A stretch of DNA of 6,257 bases from Azonexus sp. Lineage in GTDB: Bacteria; Pseudomonadota; Gammaproteobacteria; Burkholderiales; Rhodocyclaceae. The stretch is from positions 1 through 6,257 of the forward strand of contig JAUYQT010000696.1 of the NCBI GenBank assembly GCA_030697085.1. The letters are read 5' to 3'. This document shows, piece by piece, positions 1 through 6,126 of the stretch (its first letter is position 1; every line of letters begins with the position of its first letter). The translations under genes were made by a program, and so were the position numbers. The notes under the pieces were generated by a model. That model had not been told where the DNA came from. It saw only the letters and a program-made list of their open reading frames with translations, and searched no databases.

Positions 1-1
1 T

Positions 2-238
2 GTTTTCTCGAATGCGCCGACGGGTGACCCGGCCGTTGATCTTGTCAAATGCCGTCACAAACGAATTTTCAACGACCCGGTTGGGCTCAAACTGGCCAAA
101 AATCAGAAATCTTCGCTGTTCCAGACTTATGTCCGCGATACCGGTGAAATCCTTAATGATCTGTCGATGCCGATTGTCATCGGTGGCCGCCATTGGGGCG
201 CCGTACGCATTGGTTTTAAGGCCGATGTAGTGGTCTGA
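2..238 (+). CDS. C-terminal end of a methyl-accepting chemotaxis / sensory protein (5' truncated)
   Basis: An open frame enters from the left edge and ends at TGA 236-238, giving the last 78 residues of a protein. The visible stretch contains DPAVDLVKCRHKR, a middle part with QTYVRDTGEILNDLSMPI, and the end GGRHWGAVRIGFKADVVV. From memory of the family, the pattern D-L-S-x-P-I followed by G-R-H-W-G-x-x-R-I-G-[FY] recurs at the C-terminus of Rhodocyclales methyl-accepting chemotaxis proteins and related sensors, where it forms part of a small Cache-like globular domain beyond the signalling region. No MCP signalling hairpin or membrane segment falls inside the window, so the chemoreceptor assignment rests on this tail alone. 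The gene ends two bases before the heptamer repeat block and converges on dnaE. It could instead be another protein carrying the same sensor domain. Confidence 0.6.
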   Translation, partial: VFSNAPTGDPAVDLVKCRHKRIFNDPVGLKLAKNQKSSLFQTYVRDTGEILNDLSMPIVIGGRHWGAVRIGFKADVVV

Positions 239-240
239 TT

Positions 241-317
241 TAGTTATTAGTCGCGAGTCGCGAGTCGCTAGCCGGTAGTTGCTAGTAACTGGCGACTACC
301 GGCTAACAACTAATAAA
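241..317. repeat. Degenerate heptamer repeat block with dyad symmetry
   Basis: Read in steps of seven from 241, the block divides into eleven units: TAGTTAT, TAGTCGC, GAGTCGC, GAGTCGC, TAGCCGG, TAGTTGC, TAGTAAC, TGGCGAC, TACCGGC, TAACAAC, TAATAAA. The left units follow TAGTYRC. The right half, read on the other strand, gives the same family: GGCGACTA, CCGGCTA and ACAACTA are reverse complements of TAGTCGCC, TAGCCGG and TAGTTGT. The block is therefore both tandem and palindromic. It fills the convergent gap between the sensor gene and dnaE and supplies the last codons and TAG stop (310-312) of dnaE. What it does is unknown; a bidirectional terminator or a dispersed chromosomal repeat are the obvious options. 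Confidence 0.75.
269..305. terminator. Stem-loop between convergent genes, possible bidirectional terminator
   Basis: Positions 269-282 pair with 292-305: TAGCCGGTAGT against ACTACCGGCTA is perfect, followed by a G-T wobble and two further pairs, closing a loop of about 9 bases. A weaker outer arm (240-247 with 306-313) could extend the structure. It sits directly between two converging stop codons, the usual place for a shared terminator. No run of T follows the stem on either strand, so it is not a classical intrinsic terminator. It may act with Rho or as a 3'-end stabiliser of both transcripts. Confidence 0.45.
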
Positions 318-3300
318 CGATTTCGACGTTTTCGGGTTTTAGCCAGGTGCTGAGCACCTCGAGCAAGCTGTCATCAAGGCGTACCCGAACCGCTTCGCCG
401 AGGATAATTTCGCATTCGGCCTGCGTATTGCGGTAACGGACGCGTACGGCAGCCGGCCCCGGTGCGAAAGGCGTCAGTAGATCCTTCAGCTTGCGGGCGT
501 CGGCATTGCCATTCATCTTGAGCAGCAAAAATTTGGCAAAACGGGCGCGGGCTTCGCCGAGGGTCATCAGCTTGTCGGCAATGATGCGGTTGCCGCCGGA
601 GAAATCGTCGTAACTGACCTTGCCTTCAATGACCAGCACTTCATCGGTGATGATTTTGGCCCGCTCGGCTTCAAACAATTCGTTGAAGACCGAAACCTCA
701 ACCATCGTCGTGCCATCGTCGATCTGGACGAACAGCATCTTGCCGCGGCGGGTCATCTGGGTGCGCACGCCGACGACGACACCGGCAATCGTTGTCATCT
801 CCTTCGACGGCTCGAGCCGGTTGAGCGAGCGCCGGACGAAGCGCGACAACTCTTTCTTGCAGGTGTTATACGGGTGGCCGGAAAAGAACAGGCCGAGGGC
901 CGTTTTTTCCTGCATCAGTTGTTCTTTTTCACCCCAGGGTTTGACCTGAATGTATTGCGGCGCGTGTTCCTCGGCATTTGACCCGAGATCGAACAGGCTG
1001 CTCTGCATCGCATTGCGCTCGGCCTGCTCGGCGAATTCCATCGCGATGCCAACCGAGGCCAACGTCTTGTGGCGGTCAGCGTCGATACTGTCGAAAGCCC
1101 CGGCCTTGATCAGCGCCTCAGTAGTGCGTCGATTGACCATGCGCTTGTCGCAGCGCTGGCAGAAATCGAAAATATCCGTGAACGGCCCGCCGCTTTCTCG
1201 CGCCTTGAGAATGACATTGACCGCCTGTTCGCCGGTGCCTTTGACGGCGCCGAGCCCGTAACGGATTGTGCTGCGGTCAACCGGCTCAAAACGGTAATTT
1301 GAGATATTGACGTCCGGGCCCAGCACCTTGATCTTGTTGGCGATGGTGTCTTCGTAAAAGATTTTTACCGCATCGGTGTTGTCGAGGTCAGACGACATCG
1401 TCGCCGCCATGAAGGCCGCGCAATGGTGGGCCTTGAGCCAGGCCGTGTGATAGGTGACGACGGCGTAGGCGGCGGTGTGCGACTTGTTGAAGCCGTATTC
1501 CGCAAATTTGGTCATCAGGTCGAACAACTGCTCGGCCAGTGCCGGGTCGTATCCCTTTTCCTTGGCGCCGGCCGCGATGGTTTCGCGGTGCTTGGCCATT
1601 TCGTCGGCATTTTTCTTGCCCATCGCCCGGCGCAGCATGTCGGCGCCGCCCAGCGTGTAGCCGCCGATAATCTGCGAAATCTGCATCACCTGTTCCTGAT
1701 ACACGATCACGCCGTAGGTCGGCGACAGGCAGGCGGTGAGGTCAGGGTGGAAATAGTCGATTTTCTGCTGGCCTTTTTTGCGCAGAATAAAGTCGTCGAC
1801 CATGCCGGAACCGAGCGGGCCGGGGCGATACAGGGCCAGTACCGCGATGATGTCTTCGAAACGGTCGGGCGCCAGCTTTTTCAGCAGCTTTTTCATGCCC
1901 TCCGATTCAACCTGGAAGATCGCCGTCGTGTTGGCATCTTTCAAAATCTGGTAGGCGGCCGGATCGGTGAACCCGAGCGACATCAAATCAAGCTTCTTGC
2001 CGGTCATCCGGCGGATGTATTCCACCGCCAGCTCGATAATCGTCAAGTTGCGCAGGCCCAGGAAGTCGAACTTCACCAGACCGGCTTTTTCAACGTCATC
2101 CTTGTCGAATTGCGACACCGGCGAAGCATCGCTGCCGGTGGCCTTGTAGATTGGGCAAAACTCGGTGATCTTGCCCGGCGCGATCAGCACGCCGCCCGCG
2201 TGCATACCGACATTTCGCGTCAAATCTTCCAGTCGACCGGCGAGGTCGAATAGTTCGCGGATGGTTTCGCCGTCATGCTCGTCGGCCATCATTTCCTTGA
2301 GCGCGGGCTCCTGTTCCAGCGCCTCGGCCAGCGAAACCGGCTTGTTCTGGACGATGGGAATCAGCTTGGAAATGCGGTCACACATCGAGTAAGGCAGGCT
2401 GAAAACCCGGCCGACGTCACGGATGACTGCCTTCGAGGACATGGTACCGAAAGTGACGATCTGCGATACCGCCTGCGTGCCGTAACGCTGACGGACGTAT
2501 TCGATGACGCGCCAACGGTTGTCCTGACAGAAGTCGACGTCGAAGTCGGGCATCGAGACCCGTTCCGGATTCAGGAAGCGCTCGAAGAGCAGGGCGTAAG
2601 CCAGCGGGTCAATGTCGGTGATCAACAGGCTGTAAGCGACCAGTGAACCGGCACCGGAACCCCGGCCAGGGCCGACCGGCACGCCGTTGGCCTTGGCCCA
2701 CTTGATGAAGTCGGCGACGATCAGGAAGTAGCCGGGGAAGCCCATCTGGACGATGGTATTGCACTCGAAAACCAGGCGATCGTCGTATTCCGGCCGACGT
2801 TTCAGGCGCTCTTCCGGGTCCGGGTAAAGCTGTTCAAGGCGCACTTCCAGCCCGGCTTTGGCCTCGGCGACGAGAAAGTCATCGAGCGTCATGCCTGCCG
2901 GCGTCGGGAAATCGGGCAGAAAGTTCTTGCCCAGCGTCAATTCGATATTGCAGCGCTTGGCAATTTCCAGCGAGTTTTCCAGCGCTTCGGGCAGGTCGGC
3001 AAACAGTTCGACCATCTCGGCCTGCGTCTTGAAATACTGCTCCTCGGTGTAGGTTTTGGGCCGGCGAACATCGCCCAGCACGTAACCTTCGGCGATGCAG
3101 ACGCGGGCTTCATGGGCGCGAAAATCCTCACGGTTCATGAACTGGATCGGGTGCGTAGCGACCAGCGGCAGGCCGAGTTCGCCGGCCAGATCGGCCGTTT
3201 GCTGAACAATCGCCTCTTGTTGCGGTTGACCGTAGCGTTGCACTTCGAGGTAAAAGGCGCCGGGGAAAATGGCTTCCCAGGCCTTGGCGCGCTCACCGGC

Positions 3301-3762
3301 GAGATCGAAATTGCCGTTGATCAGCGCTTCGCCGACATCACCCAAATGTGCGCCGGAGAGCGCCAGCAGGCCATCGCTGCCGATCTCGCCAAACCATTCG
3401 CGGCGAATCTCGGCCCGGTCGCGCCGGCCTTCAACCATATAGGCTTTGGTCAGCAATTCACAGAGTTGCTGGTAGCCGGCCCGGTTGCGGGCCAGCAAGA
3501 GTAGGCGATAGGCGTCGTCCGGTGATTCCGGGTTGGTGATCCAGACATCTGCGCCGGTAATGGCCTTGACGCCCTTGTTGCGCGTTGCCGTATAAAACTT
3601 GACGAGGCCGAAGAGATTGCCGAGATCGGTCATCGCCAGTGCCGGCATGCCATCGCTGGCAGCACGCTTGACGGCATCGCCAACGCGGACGATGCCATCG
3701 GTGACGGAGTATTCGGAATGGAGGCGGAGGTGGACGTGGCGCGGGGAGTTCATGCCGGCCAT
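310..3762 (-). CDS. dnaE: DNA polymerase III alpha subunit (DnaE), replicative polymerase
   Basis: Catalytic subunit of the chromosomal replicase: it extends primers on both strands inside the holoenzyme with the epsilon proofreader, the beta clamp and tau. The 1150-residue length is normal for proteobacterial DnaE1. Visible in order are: an N-terminal PHP domain (HLRLHSEYS at 11-19, AMTDLGNLFG at 43-52); the palm with GPGRGSGAGS at 364-373 and the acidic PDFDVDF at 405-411; the third catalytic acid as D566 in KFDFLGLR; the fingers motif YRPGPL at 645-650; a helix-hairpin-helix region around 861-893; a consensus clamp-binding motif QSSLF at 920-924; an OB fold at about 985-1065; and a C-terminal tau-binding region. 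The PHP metal ligands are degenerate (R13 and L47 where active PHP domains have His), as in E. coli, so proofreading should come from a separate DnaQ. An alternative ATG at codon 4 (MNSPRHVHL) fits homologues about equally well; neither start has a clear ribosome binding site. The stop lies inside the heptamer repeat block. Confidence 0.98.
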   Translation of the reverse strand: MAGMNSPRHVHLRLHSEYSVTDGIVRVGDAVKRAASDGMPALAMTDLGNLFGLVKFYTATRNKGVKAITGADVWITNPESPDDAYRLLLLARNRAGYQQLCELLTKAYMVEGRRDRAEIRREWFGEIGSDGLLALSGAHLGDVGEALINGNFDLAGERAKAWEAIFPGAFYLEVQRYGQPQQEAIVQQTADLAGELGLPLVATHPIQFMNREDFRAHEARVCIAEGYVLGDVRRPKTYTEEQYFKTQAEMVELFADLPEALENSLEIAKRCNIELTLGKNFLPDFPTPAGMTLDDFLVAEAKAGLEVRLEQLYPDPEERLKRRPEYDDRLVFECNTIVQMGFPGYFLIVADFIKWAKANGVPVGPGRGSGAGSLVAYSLLITDIDPLAYALLFERFLNPERVSMPDFDVDFCQDNRWRVIEYVRQRYGTQAVSQIVTFGTMSSKAVIRDVGRVFSLPYSMCDRISKLIPIVQNKPVSLAEALEQEPALKEMMADEHDGETIRELFDLAGRLEDLTRNVGMHAGGVLIAPGKITEFCPIYKATGSDASPVSQFDKDDVEKAGLVKFDFLGLRNLTIIELAVEYIRRMTGKKLDLMSLGFTDPAAYQILKDANTTAIFQVESEGMKKLLKKLAPDRFEDIIAVLALYRPGPLGSGMVDDFILRKKGQQKIDYFHPDLTACLSPTYGVIVYQEQVMQISQIIGGYTLGGADMLRRAMGKKNADEMAKHRETIAAGAKEKGYDPALAEQLFDLMTKFAEYGFNKSHTAAYAVVTYHTAWLKAHHCAAFMAATMSSDLDNTDAVKIFYEDTIANKIKVLGPDVNISNYRFEPVDRSTIRYGLGAVKGTGEQAVNVILKARESGGPFTDIFDFCQRCDKRMVNRRTTEALIKAGAFDSIDADRHKTLASVGIAMEFAEQAERNAMQSSLFDLGSNAEEHAPQYIQVKPWGEKEQLMQEKTALGLFFSGHPYNTCKKELSRFVRRSLNRLEPSKEMTTIAGVVVGVRTQMTRRGKMLFVQIDDGTTMVEVSVFNELFEAERAKIITDEVLVIEGKVSYDDFSGGNRIIADKLMTLGEARARFAKFLLLKMNGNADARKLKDLLTPFAPGPAAVRVRYRNTQAECEIILGEAVRVRLDDSLLEVLSTWLKPENVEIVY

Positions 3763-3795
3763 TTTACCGCGAGCGGCTAAAACGGCCGCCAGGCG

Positions 3796-3825
3796 ATTAC
3801 ATTTTGCTGCGCCATCGGCTAGATT
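3796..3825 (+). promoter_or_regulatory. Weak sigma-70-like promoter candidate for the crotonase gene
   Basis: ATTACA (3796-3801, four of six matches to TTGACA) and TAGATT (3820-3825, four of six to TATAAT) are separated by 18 bases and would start transcription about 28 bases before the ATG at 3861. Both boxes are mediocre and the candidate was picked by eye. The 98-base spacer must also hold the dnaE promoter on the other strand, for which I found no convincing pair of boxes. Confidence 0.25.
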
Positions 3826-3849
3826 AGCGTTTTCGAATAAAACCAGTCT

Positions 3850-3853
3850 GGAG
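3850..3853 (+). promoter_or_regulatory. Shine-Dalgarno sequence of the crotonase gene
   Basis: GGAG lies 7 bases before the ATG at 3861, a good spacing. It supports that start for the enoyl-CoA hydratase-like gene. Confidence 0.7.
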
Positions 3854-3860
3854 ACTTTTC

Positions 3861-4649
3861 ATGAGCATCGAAGAACCTCTCGTCCTCCGCCACGATCGCG
3901 CGGATGGCCTGACCACGCTAACGCTGAACCGCCCAGGGCAATTCAATTCCCTGTCAAAAGACATGTTGACCGCAGTCAAGGCCGAACTCGACTCGATTGC
4001 GGCCAATGACGCTGTCCGTGTTGTCGTCATCGCCGCTGCCGGCAAGGCGTTTTGTGCCGGGCACGACCTCAAGGAAATGCGCGCCAACCATAGCAAGGCA
4101 TTTATGCAGGCGTTGTTCAAGCAGTGTGGCGAATTGATGATGACGATCACGCAGATGCCGCAACCGGTGATTGCCCGCGTGCATGGCATTGCTACGGCGG
4201 CGGGTTGCCAGTTGGTCTCAATGTGCGATCTGGCAGTCGCCGCCGATGTCGCTCGTTTTGCTGTTTCCGGGATCAATGTCGGCCTGTTTTGCTCGACGCC
4301 GGCGGTTGGTTTGGCGCGCAATCTTGGCCGCAAGGCAGCGCTGGAAATGCTGCTGACTGGCGAATTTATCGACGCCATGGAAGCCCGGGCGAAAGGTTTG
4401 GTCAATCGTGTGGTGCCGGCAGATGCGCTGGATGCCGAAATCGAACGCTTGGCCCAATCGATCATCGCCAAGAGCGCTGTCGCCGTGCGTATCGGCAAGG
4501 GGATGTTCTACCAGCAACTGGAAATGGGCTTGACGGAAGCCTATGCCTACGCTGGCGAAGTGATGGCCTGCAACATGATGAGCGAGGATGCGGGTGAAGG
4601 GATTGATGCCTTCATGCAGAAGCGCAAGGCGATTTATAAAGGGGGCTAA
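3861..4649 (+). CDS. Enoyl-CoA hydratase/isomerase family protein, ECHDC3-like crotonase homologue
   Basis: A 262-residue crotonase-superfamily protein, expected to be cytoplasmic and to act on an acyl-CoA thioester. The CoA/oxyanion-hole motif is present as AFCAGHDLKEM (63-73), and the second oxyanion segment as HGIATAAGCQLVSMCD (108-123). The stretch GLFCSTPAVGLAR (141-153), followed by RKAALEMLLTGE, resembles mammalian ECHDC3 closely, from memory. Counted against rat mitochondrial enoyl-CoA hydratase without gaps in this region, catalytic Glu144 corresponds to Q117 and Glu164 to G137, so both general acid/base residues of the classical hydratase are absent. The true reaction is therefore uncertain; isomerase, hydrolase, decarboxylase or a binding role are possible within the superfamily. 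The start is supported by GGAG 7 bases upstream. The gene stands alone, divergent from dnaE and convergent with the small gene behind hisC, so context gives no pathway. Confidence 0.9.
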   Translation: MSIEEPLVLRHDRADGLTTLTLNRPGQFNSLSKDMLTAVKAELDSIAANDAVRVVVIAAAGKAFCAGHDLKEMRANHSKAFMQALFKQCGELMMTITQMPQPVIARVHGIATAAGCQLVSMCDLAVAADVARFAVSGINVGLFCSTPAVGLARNLGRKAALEMLLTGEFIDAMEARAKGLVNRVVPADALDAEIERLAQSIIAKSAVAVRIGKGMFYQQLEMGLTEAYAYAGEVMACNMMSEDAGEGIDAFMQKRKAIYKGG

Positions 4650-4676
4650 AGCCCGGCCCGGTAGTGCTACCGGGCT
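4643..4676. terminator. Overlapping hairpins between convergent genes, probable bidirectional terminator
   Basis: Three mutually exclusive or nested pairings are visible: GGGCT (4643-4647) with AGCCC (4650-4654), across the crotonase stop codon; AGCCCGG (4650-4656) with CCGGGCT (4670-4676); and GCCCGGTAG (4656-4664) with CTACCGGGC (4667-4675), the strongest, though its loop must open to about four bases. The site separates two converging stop codons, and the minus-strand stop TAG (4675-4677) overlaps the stem. Only a short TTT follows on either strand. The GGTAG/CTACC core is shared with the stem beside dnaE. Confidence 0.55.
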
Positions 4677-4881
4677 ACGGTTTCAGATACGGATTTTCCA
4701 GCCGGGCGATCACTTCCTGAAAAACTTTCCGGATCTGCTCCTCATCGCACTCCATCAGCAAGGCGTCTTCAAAGGCGTCTTGCGCGATTTGGCGCAACTC
4801 TTCGAGATTTTCCCGCAGCACCTTAATCTTCTCGGTACAGGCCACAATGCTGCCATCCGGGCGTTTCCAGATCGTGTTCAT
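4675..4881 (-). CDS. Small helical protein of unknown function, downstream of hisC
   Basis: A 68-residue soluble, acidic, mostly helical protein. It begins MNTIWKRPDGSIVACTEK, followed by a heptad-like amphipathic stretch (about 17-43, ending DAFEDALLM) and a second helix (46-61, EEQIRKVFQEVIARL) with the tail ENPYLKP. I see no signal peptide, membrane segment or metal-binding cysteine pattern. I believe similar short uncharacterised proteins occur in other betaproteobacteria, but I cannot name a family or function. The start at 4881 is preferred because GAGAG lies 5 bases before it; an in-frame ATG at 4893 would add four residues (MRDP) but has no ribosome binding site. It begins only 16 bases after the hisC stop (4 bases if the longer start is used), so it is very likely co-transcribed and perhaps translationally coupled with hisC. 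That suggests, but does not show, a link with histidine metabolism. Confidence 0.75.
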   Translation of the reverse strand: MNTIWKRPDGSIVACTEKIKVLRENLEELRQIAQDAFEDALLMECDEEQIRKVFQEVIARLENPYLKP

Positions 4882-4897
4882 CGGGTCTCTCATGCTT

Positions 4898-6037
4898 TCA
4901 GCGAATAATCTGGCTTAACGCTTCAGTCAGTGCCCGGCACTCGGCATCCGTGCCGACGGTGATGCGCAGGAATTGATCGATGCGTGGCAGCTTGAAGTGG
5001 CGCACGATGATATTTTTGGTGCGTAGCGCTTGCGCCAGTTGTGCTGCATCGCGCTGCGGGTGACGGGCGAAAACAAAATTGGCCGCCGAGGGCAGCACGG
5101 CAAAGCCGAGTTCGGTGAGTGCTGCGGTCAACGTCTCGCGGGAGGCAATAACAGCTTGTCTGCTGCGTTCAAAATGTTCGCTGTCTTCCATCGCCGCGAC
5201 CGCGCCGACGATGGCCAGGCGGTCCAGAGGGTAGGAGTTGAAGCTGTTCTTGACGCGTTCCAGGGCCTCGATCAAGGTCGGATGCCCCACCGCGAAGCCG
5301 ACGCGCAGGCCGGCCAGGGAACGGGATTTGGAGAGTGTGTGTACAACCAGCAGGTTGTCGTAACGGTTGATCAGTGGAATGGCGCTGTCGCCACCAAAAT
5401 CAACATAGGCTTCATCAACGACAACGACGGAATCAGGATTGGCCTGAAGAATTTGTTCGATGGCGGCAAGGCCGAGCAGGCAACCCGTTGGGGCATTGGG
5501 GTTAGGAAAAATAATGCCGCCGATTTTGCCCTGTTTTTCTGGTTGACCGGACGGTAAGCCTTGGCATTGGTGGTCCTGGGACCCGCTGTTGTTTCTATTG
5601 CCACAGTAGTCGGAAGGATTGATGCTGAAGTCATCGGCCAGCGGCACTGTGCGAAAGTCGATGCCGTATAAGCCGCAATAAACCGGGTAGAAGCTGTAAG
5701 TGATGTCCGGGAAAAGAATCGGTGCTTCGTGCTTGAGCAGGGCCATGAAAGCATGAGCCAGCACTTCATCCGAGCCATTGCCGATAAAAATTTGTTGCGG
5801 CGTGACGGCGTGTGAGCGCGCAATCGCGGCTTTCAAGAGGTCAGCATTCGGATCCGGGTAGAGGCGCAGTCGCCCCGCATCGTTACCCAGTTCCCCCTGA
5901 ATCGCCGCCAACACCTTGGGTGAAGGTGGGTAGGGATTCTCGTTGGTGTTGAGTTTGATCAGATTGGCCAACTTGGGCTGCTCGCCCGGGACGTAGGGGG
6001 TGAGGTCGCTAACGACCTTGCTCCAGAAGCGACTCAT
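4898..6037 (-). CDS. hisC: Histidinol-phosphate aminotransferase (HisC)
   Basis: A PLP enzyme of aminotransferase fold type I that converts imidazole-acetol phosphate and glutamate to histidinol phosphate and 2-oxoglutarate, in the cytoplasm. With the start at 6037 it has 379 residues, against roughly 350-360 usual for the family. Landmarks: [12 protein letters not shown] near the N-terminus, [15 protein letters not shown] (86-93, PLP phosphate loop), NPNAPTG (N181 near the PLP ring), DEAYVDF (D208, pairs with the pyridine nitrogen), [12 protein letters not shown] (K237 the Schiff-base lysine, R239 near phosphate) and FLRITVG (R358, substrate carboxylate). All expected catalytic residues are present. 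The excess length is an insertion at about 145-172. The start MSRFWS at 6037 matches the betaproteobacterial family; an upstream ATG at 6058 would add MAFRENT but lacks a ribosome binding site. A short leader ORF ends 7 bases before the preferred start. It is divergent from hisB and leads into the small gene at 4675-4881. Confidence 0.95.
   Translation of the reverse strand: MSRFWSKVVSDLTPYVPGEQPKLANLIKLNTNENPYPPSPKVLAAIQGELGNDAGRLRLYPDPNADLLKAAIARSHAVTPQQIFIGNGSDEVLAHAFMALLKHEAPILFPDITYSFYPVYCGLYGIDFRTVPLADDFSINPSDYCGNRNNSGSQDHQCQGLPSGQPEKQGKIGGIIFPNPNAPTGCLLGLAAIEQILQANPDSVVVVDEAYVDFGGDSAIPLINRYDNLLVVHTLSKSRSLAGLRVGFAVGHPTLIEALERVKNSFNSYPLDRLAIVGAVAAMEDSEHFERSRQAVIASRETLTAALTELGFAVLPSAANFVFARHPQRDAAQLAQALRTKNIIVRHFKLPRIDQFLRITVGTDAECRALTEALSQIIR
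5522..5605 (-). other. In-frame insertion within hisC (about 28 codons)
   Basis: Most HisC proteins pass directly from the ...DDFSI..DY segment to [13 protein letters not shown]. Here some 28 residues, starting [16 protein letters not shown] and ending QPEKQGKI, separate the two. The stretch is rich in Gly, Asn, Gln and Ser, carries two Cys, and uses codons unusual for this GC-rich setting (AGA, TTA, several CAA). It holds a small palindrome, GGTCC-TG-GGACC (5572-5583), and the motif GGCAA occurs near both edges. It preserves the reading frame and lies on a loop before the PLP-binding strand, so the enzyme may tolerate it. Exact edges are estimated from family memory. Confidence 0.6.
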
Positions 6038-6044
6038 GGTGTTT

Positions 6045-6092
6045 TCACGGAAAGCCATAGATGGGCTGAAATGGTATCATGCCCCCCTCCTT
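6045..6092 (-). CDS. Possible 11-codon leader ORF with strong Shine-Dalgarno upstream of hisC
   Basis: On the minus strand AAGGAGG (6092-6086) sits 5 bases before an ATG at 6080, the best ribosome binding site in the window. That ATG opens an 11-codon frame, [11 protein letters not shown], ending at TGA 6047-6045, only 7 bases before the preferred hisC start, which has no clear site of its own. The coordinates include the Shine-Dalgarno sequence; the coding part is 6045-6080. It may couple translation into hisC. The peptide has no histidine, so it is not a classical his attenuator leader. It could also be chance. Confidence 0.4.
   Translation of the reverse strand, partial: KEGGMIPFQPIYGFP
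6072..6080 (+). promoter_or_regulatory. Extended -10 promoter candidate for hisB
   Basis: TG-G-TATCAT (6072-6080) matches the extended -10 consensus TGnTATAAT with one mismatch in the hexamer. A start near 6087 would give a leader of about 40 bases before the hisB ATG. No good -35 box lies upstream, which extended -10 promoters can tolerate. The element overlaps the start codon of the putative leader ORF on the other strand, so the two directions of transcription share this short spacer. Confidence 0.4.
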
Positions 6093-6126
6093 GGACGCCT
6101 TTTGTAGCCCTTTTTCAAAGAATCCC

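Noticed and set aside
12..230. 72-codon plus-strand frame at the left edge
   Set aside because: The other frame, ending at TGA 236-238, reads a sensible conserved protein end; this one is an out-of-frame shadow.
241..317. CRISPR-like array
   Set aside because: The units are only seven bases long with no spacers, and there are no cas genes nearby.
1423..2253. 276-codon plus-strand open frame
   Set aside because: It lies wholly antisense to the palm and fingers region of dnaE. Its composition (His, Arg, Gly, Val rich) is what GC-rich antisense frames give, and it shows no recognisable domain or ribosome binding site.
310..3762. dnaE as an error-prone DnaE2 or an intein-containing polymerase
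   Set aside because: It has the normal alpha-subunit length, a consensus clamp-binding motif and a full C-terminal OB/tau region, and no insertion at the usual intein sites.
3824..4498. 224-codon minus-strand open frame
   Set aside because: It is antisense to the crotonase gene, whose frame has clear family motifs; the antisense product is Ala/Ser/Arg-rich without motifs.
5030..5557. 175-codon plus-strand open frame
   Set aside because: It is antisense to hisC, which has intact catalytic motifs through the same region.
5522..5605. Frameshift pair or mini-intein in hisC
   Set aside because: The frame is continuous, the alternative frame shows no family sequence, and 28 residues is far too short for an intein and lacks splice-junction motifs.
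6045..6080. The leader ORF as the true N-terminus of hisC through a frameshift
   Set aside because: Its peptide does not resemble the HisC N-terminus, whereas MSRFWS at 6037 does and begins just after it.
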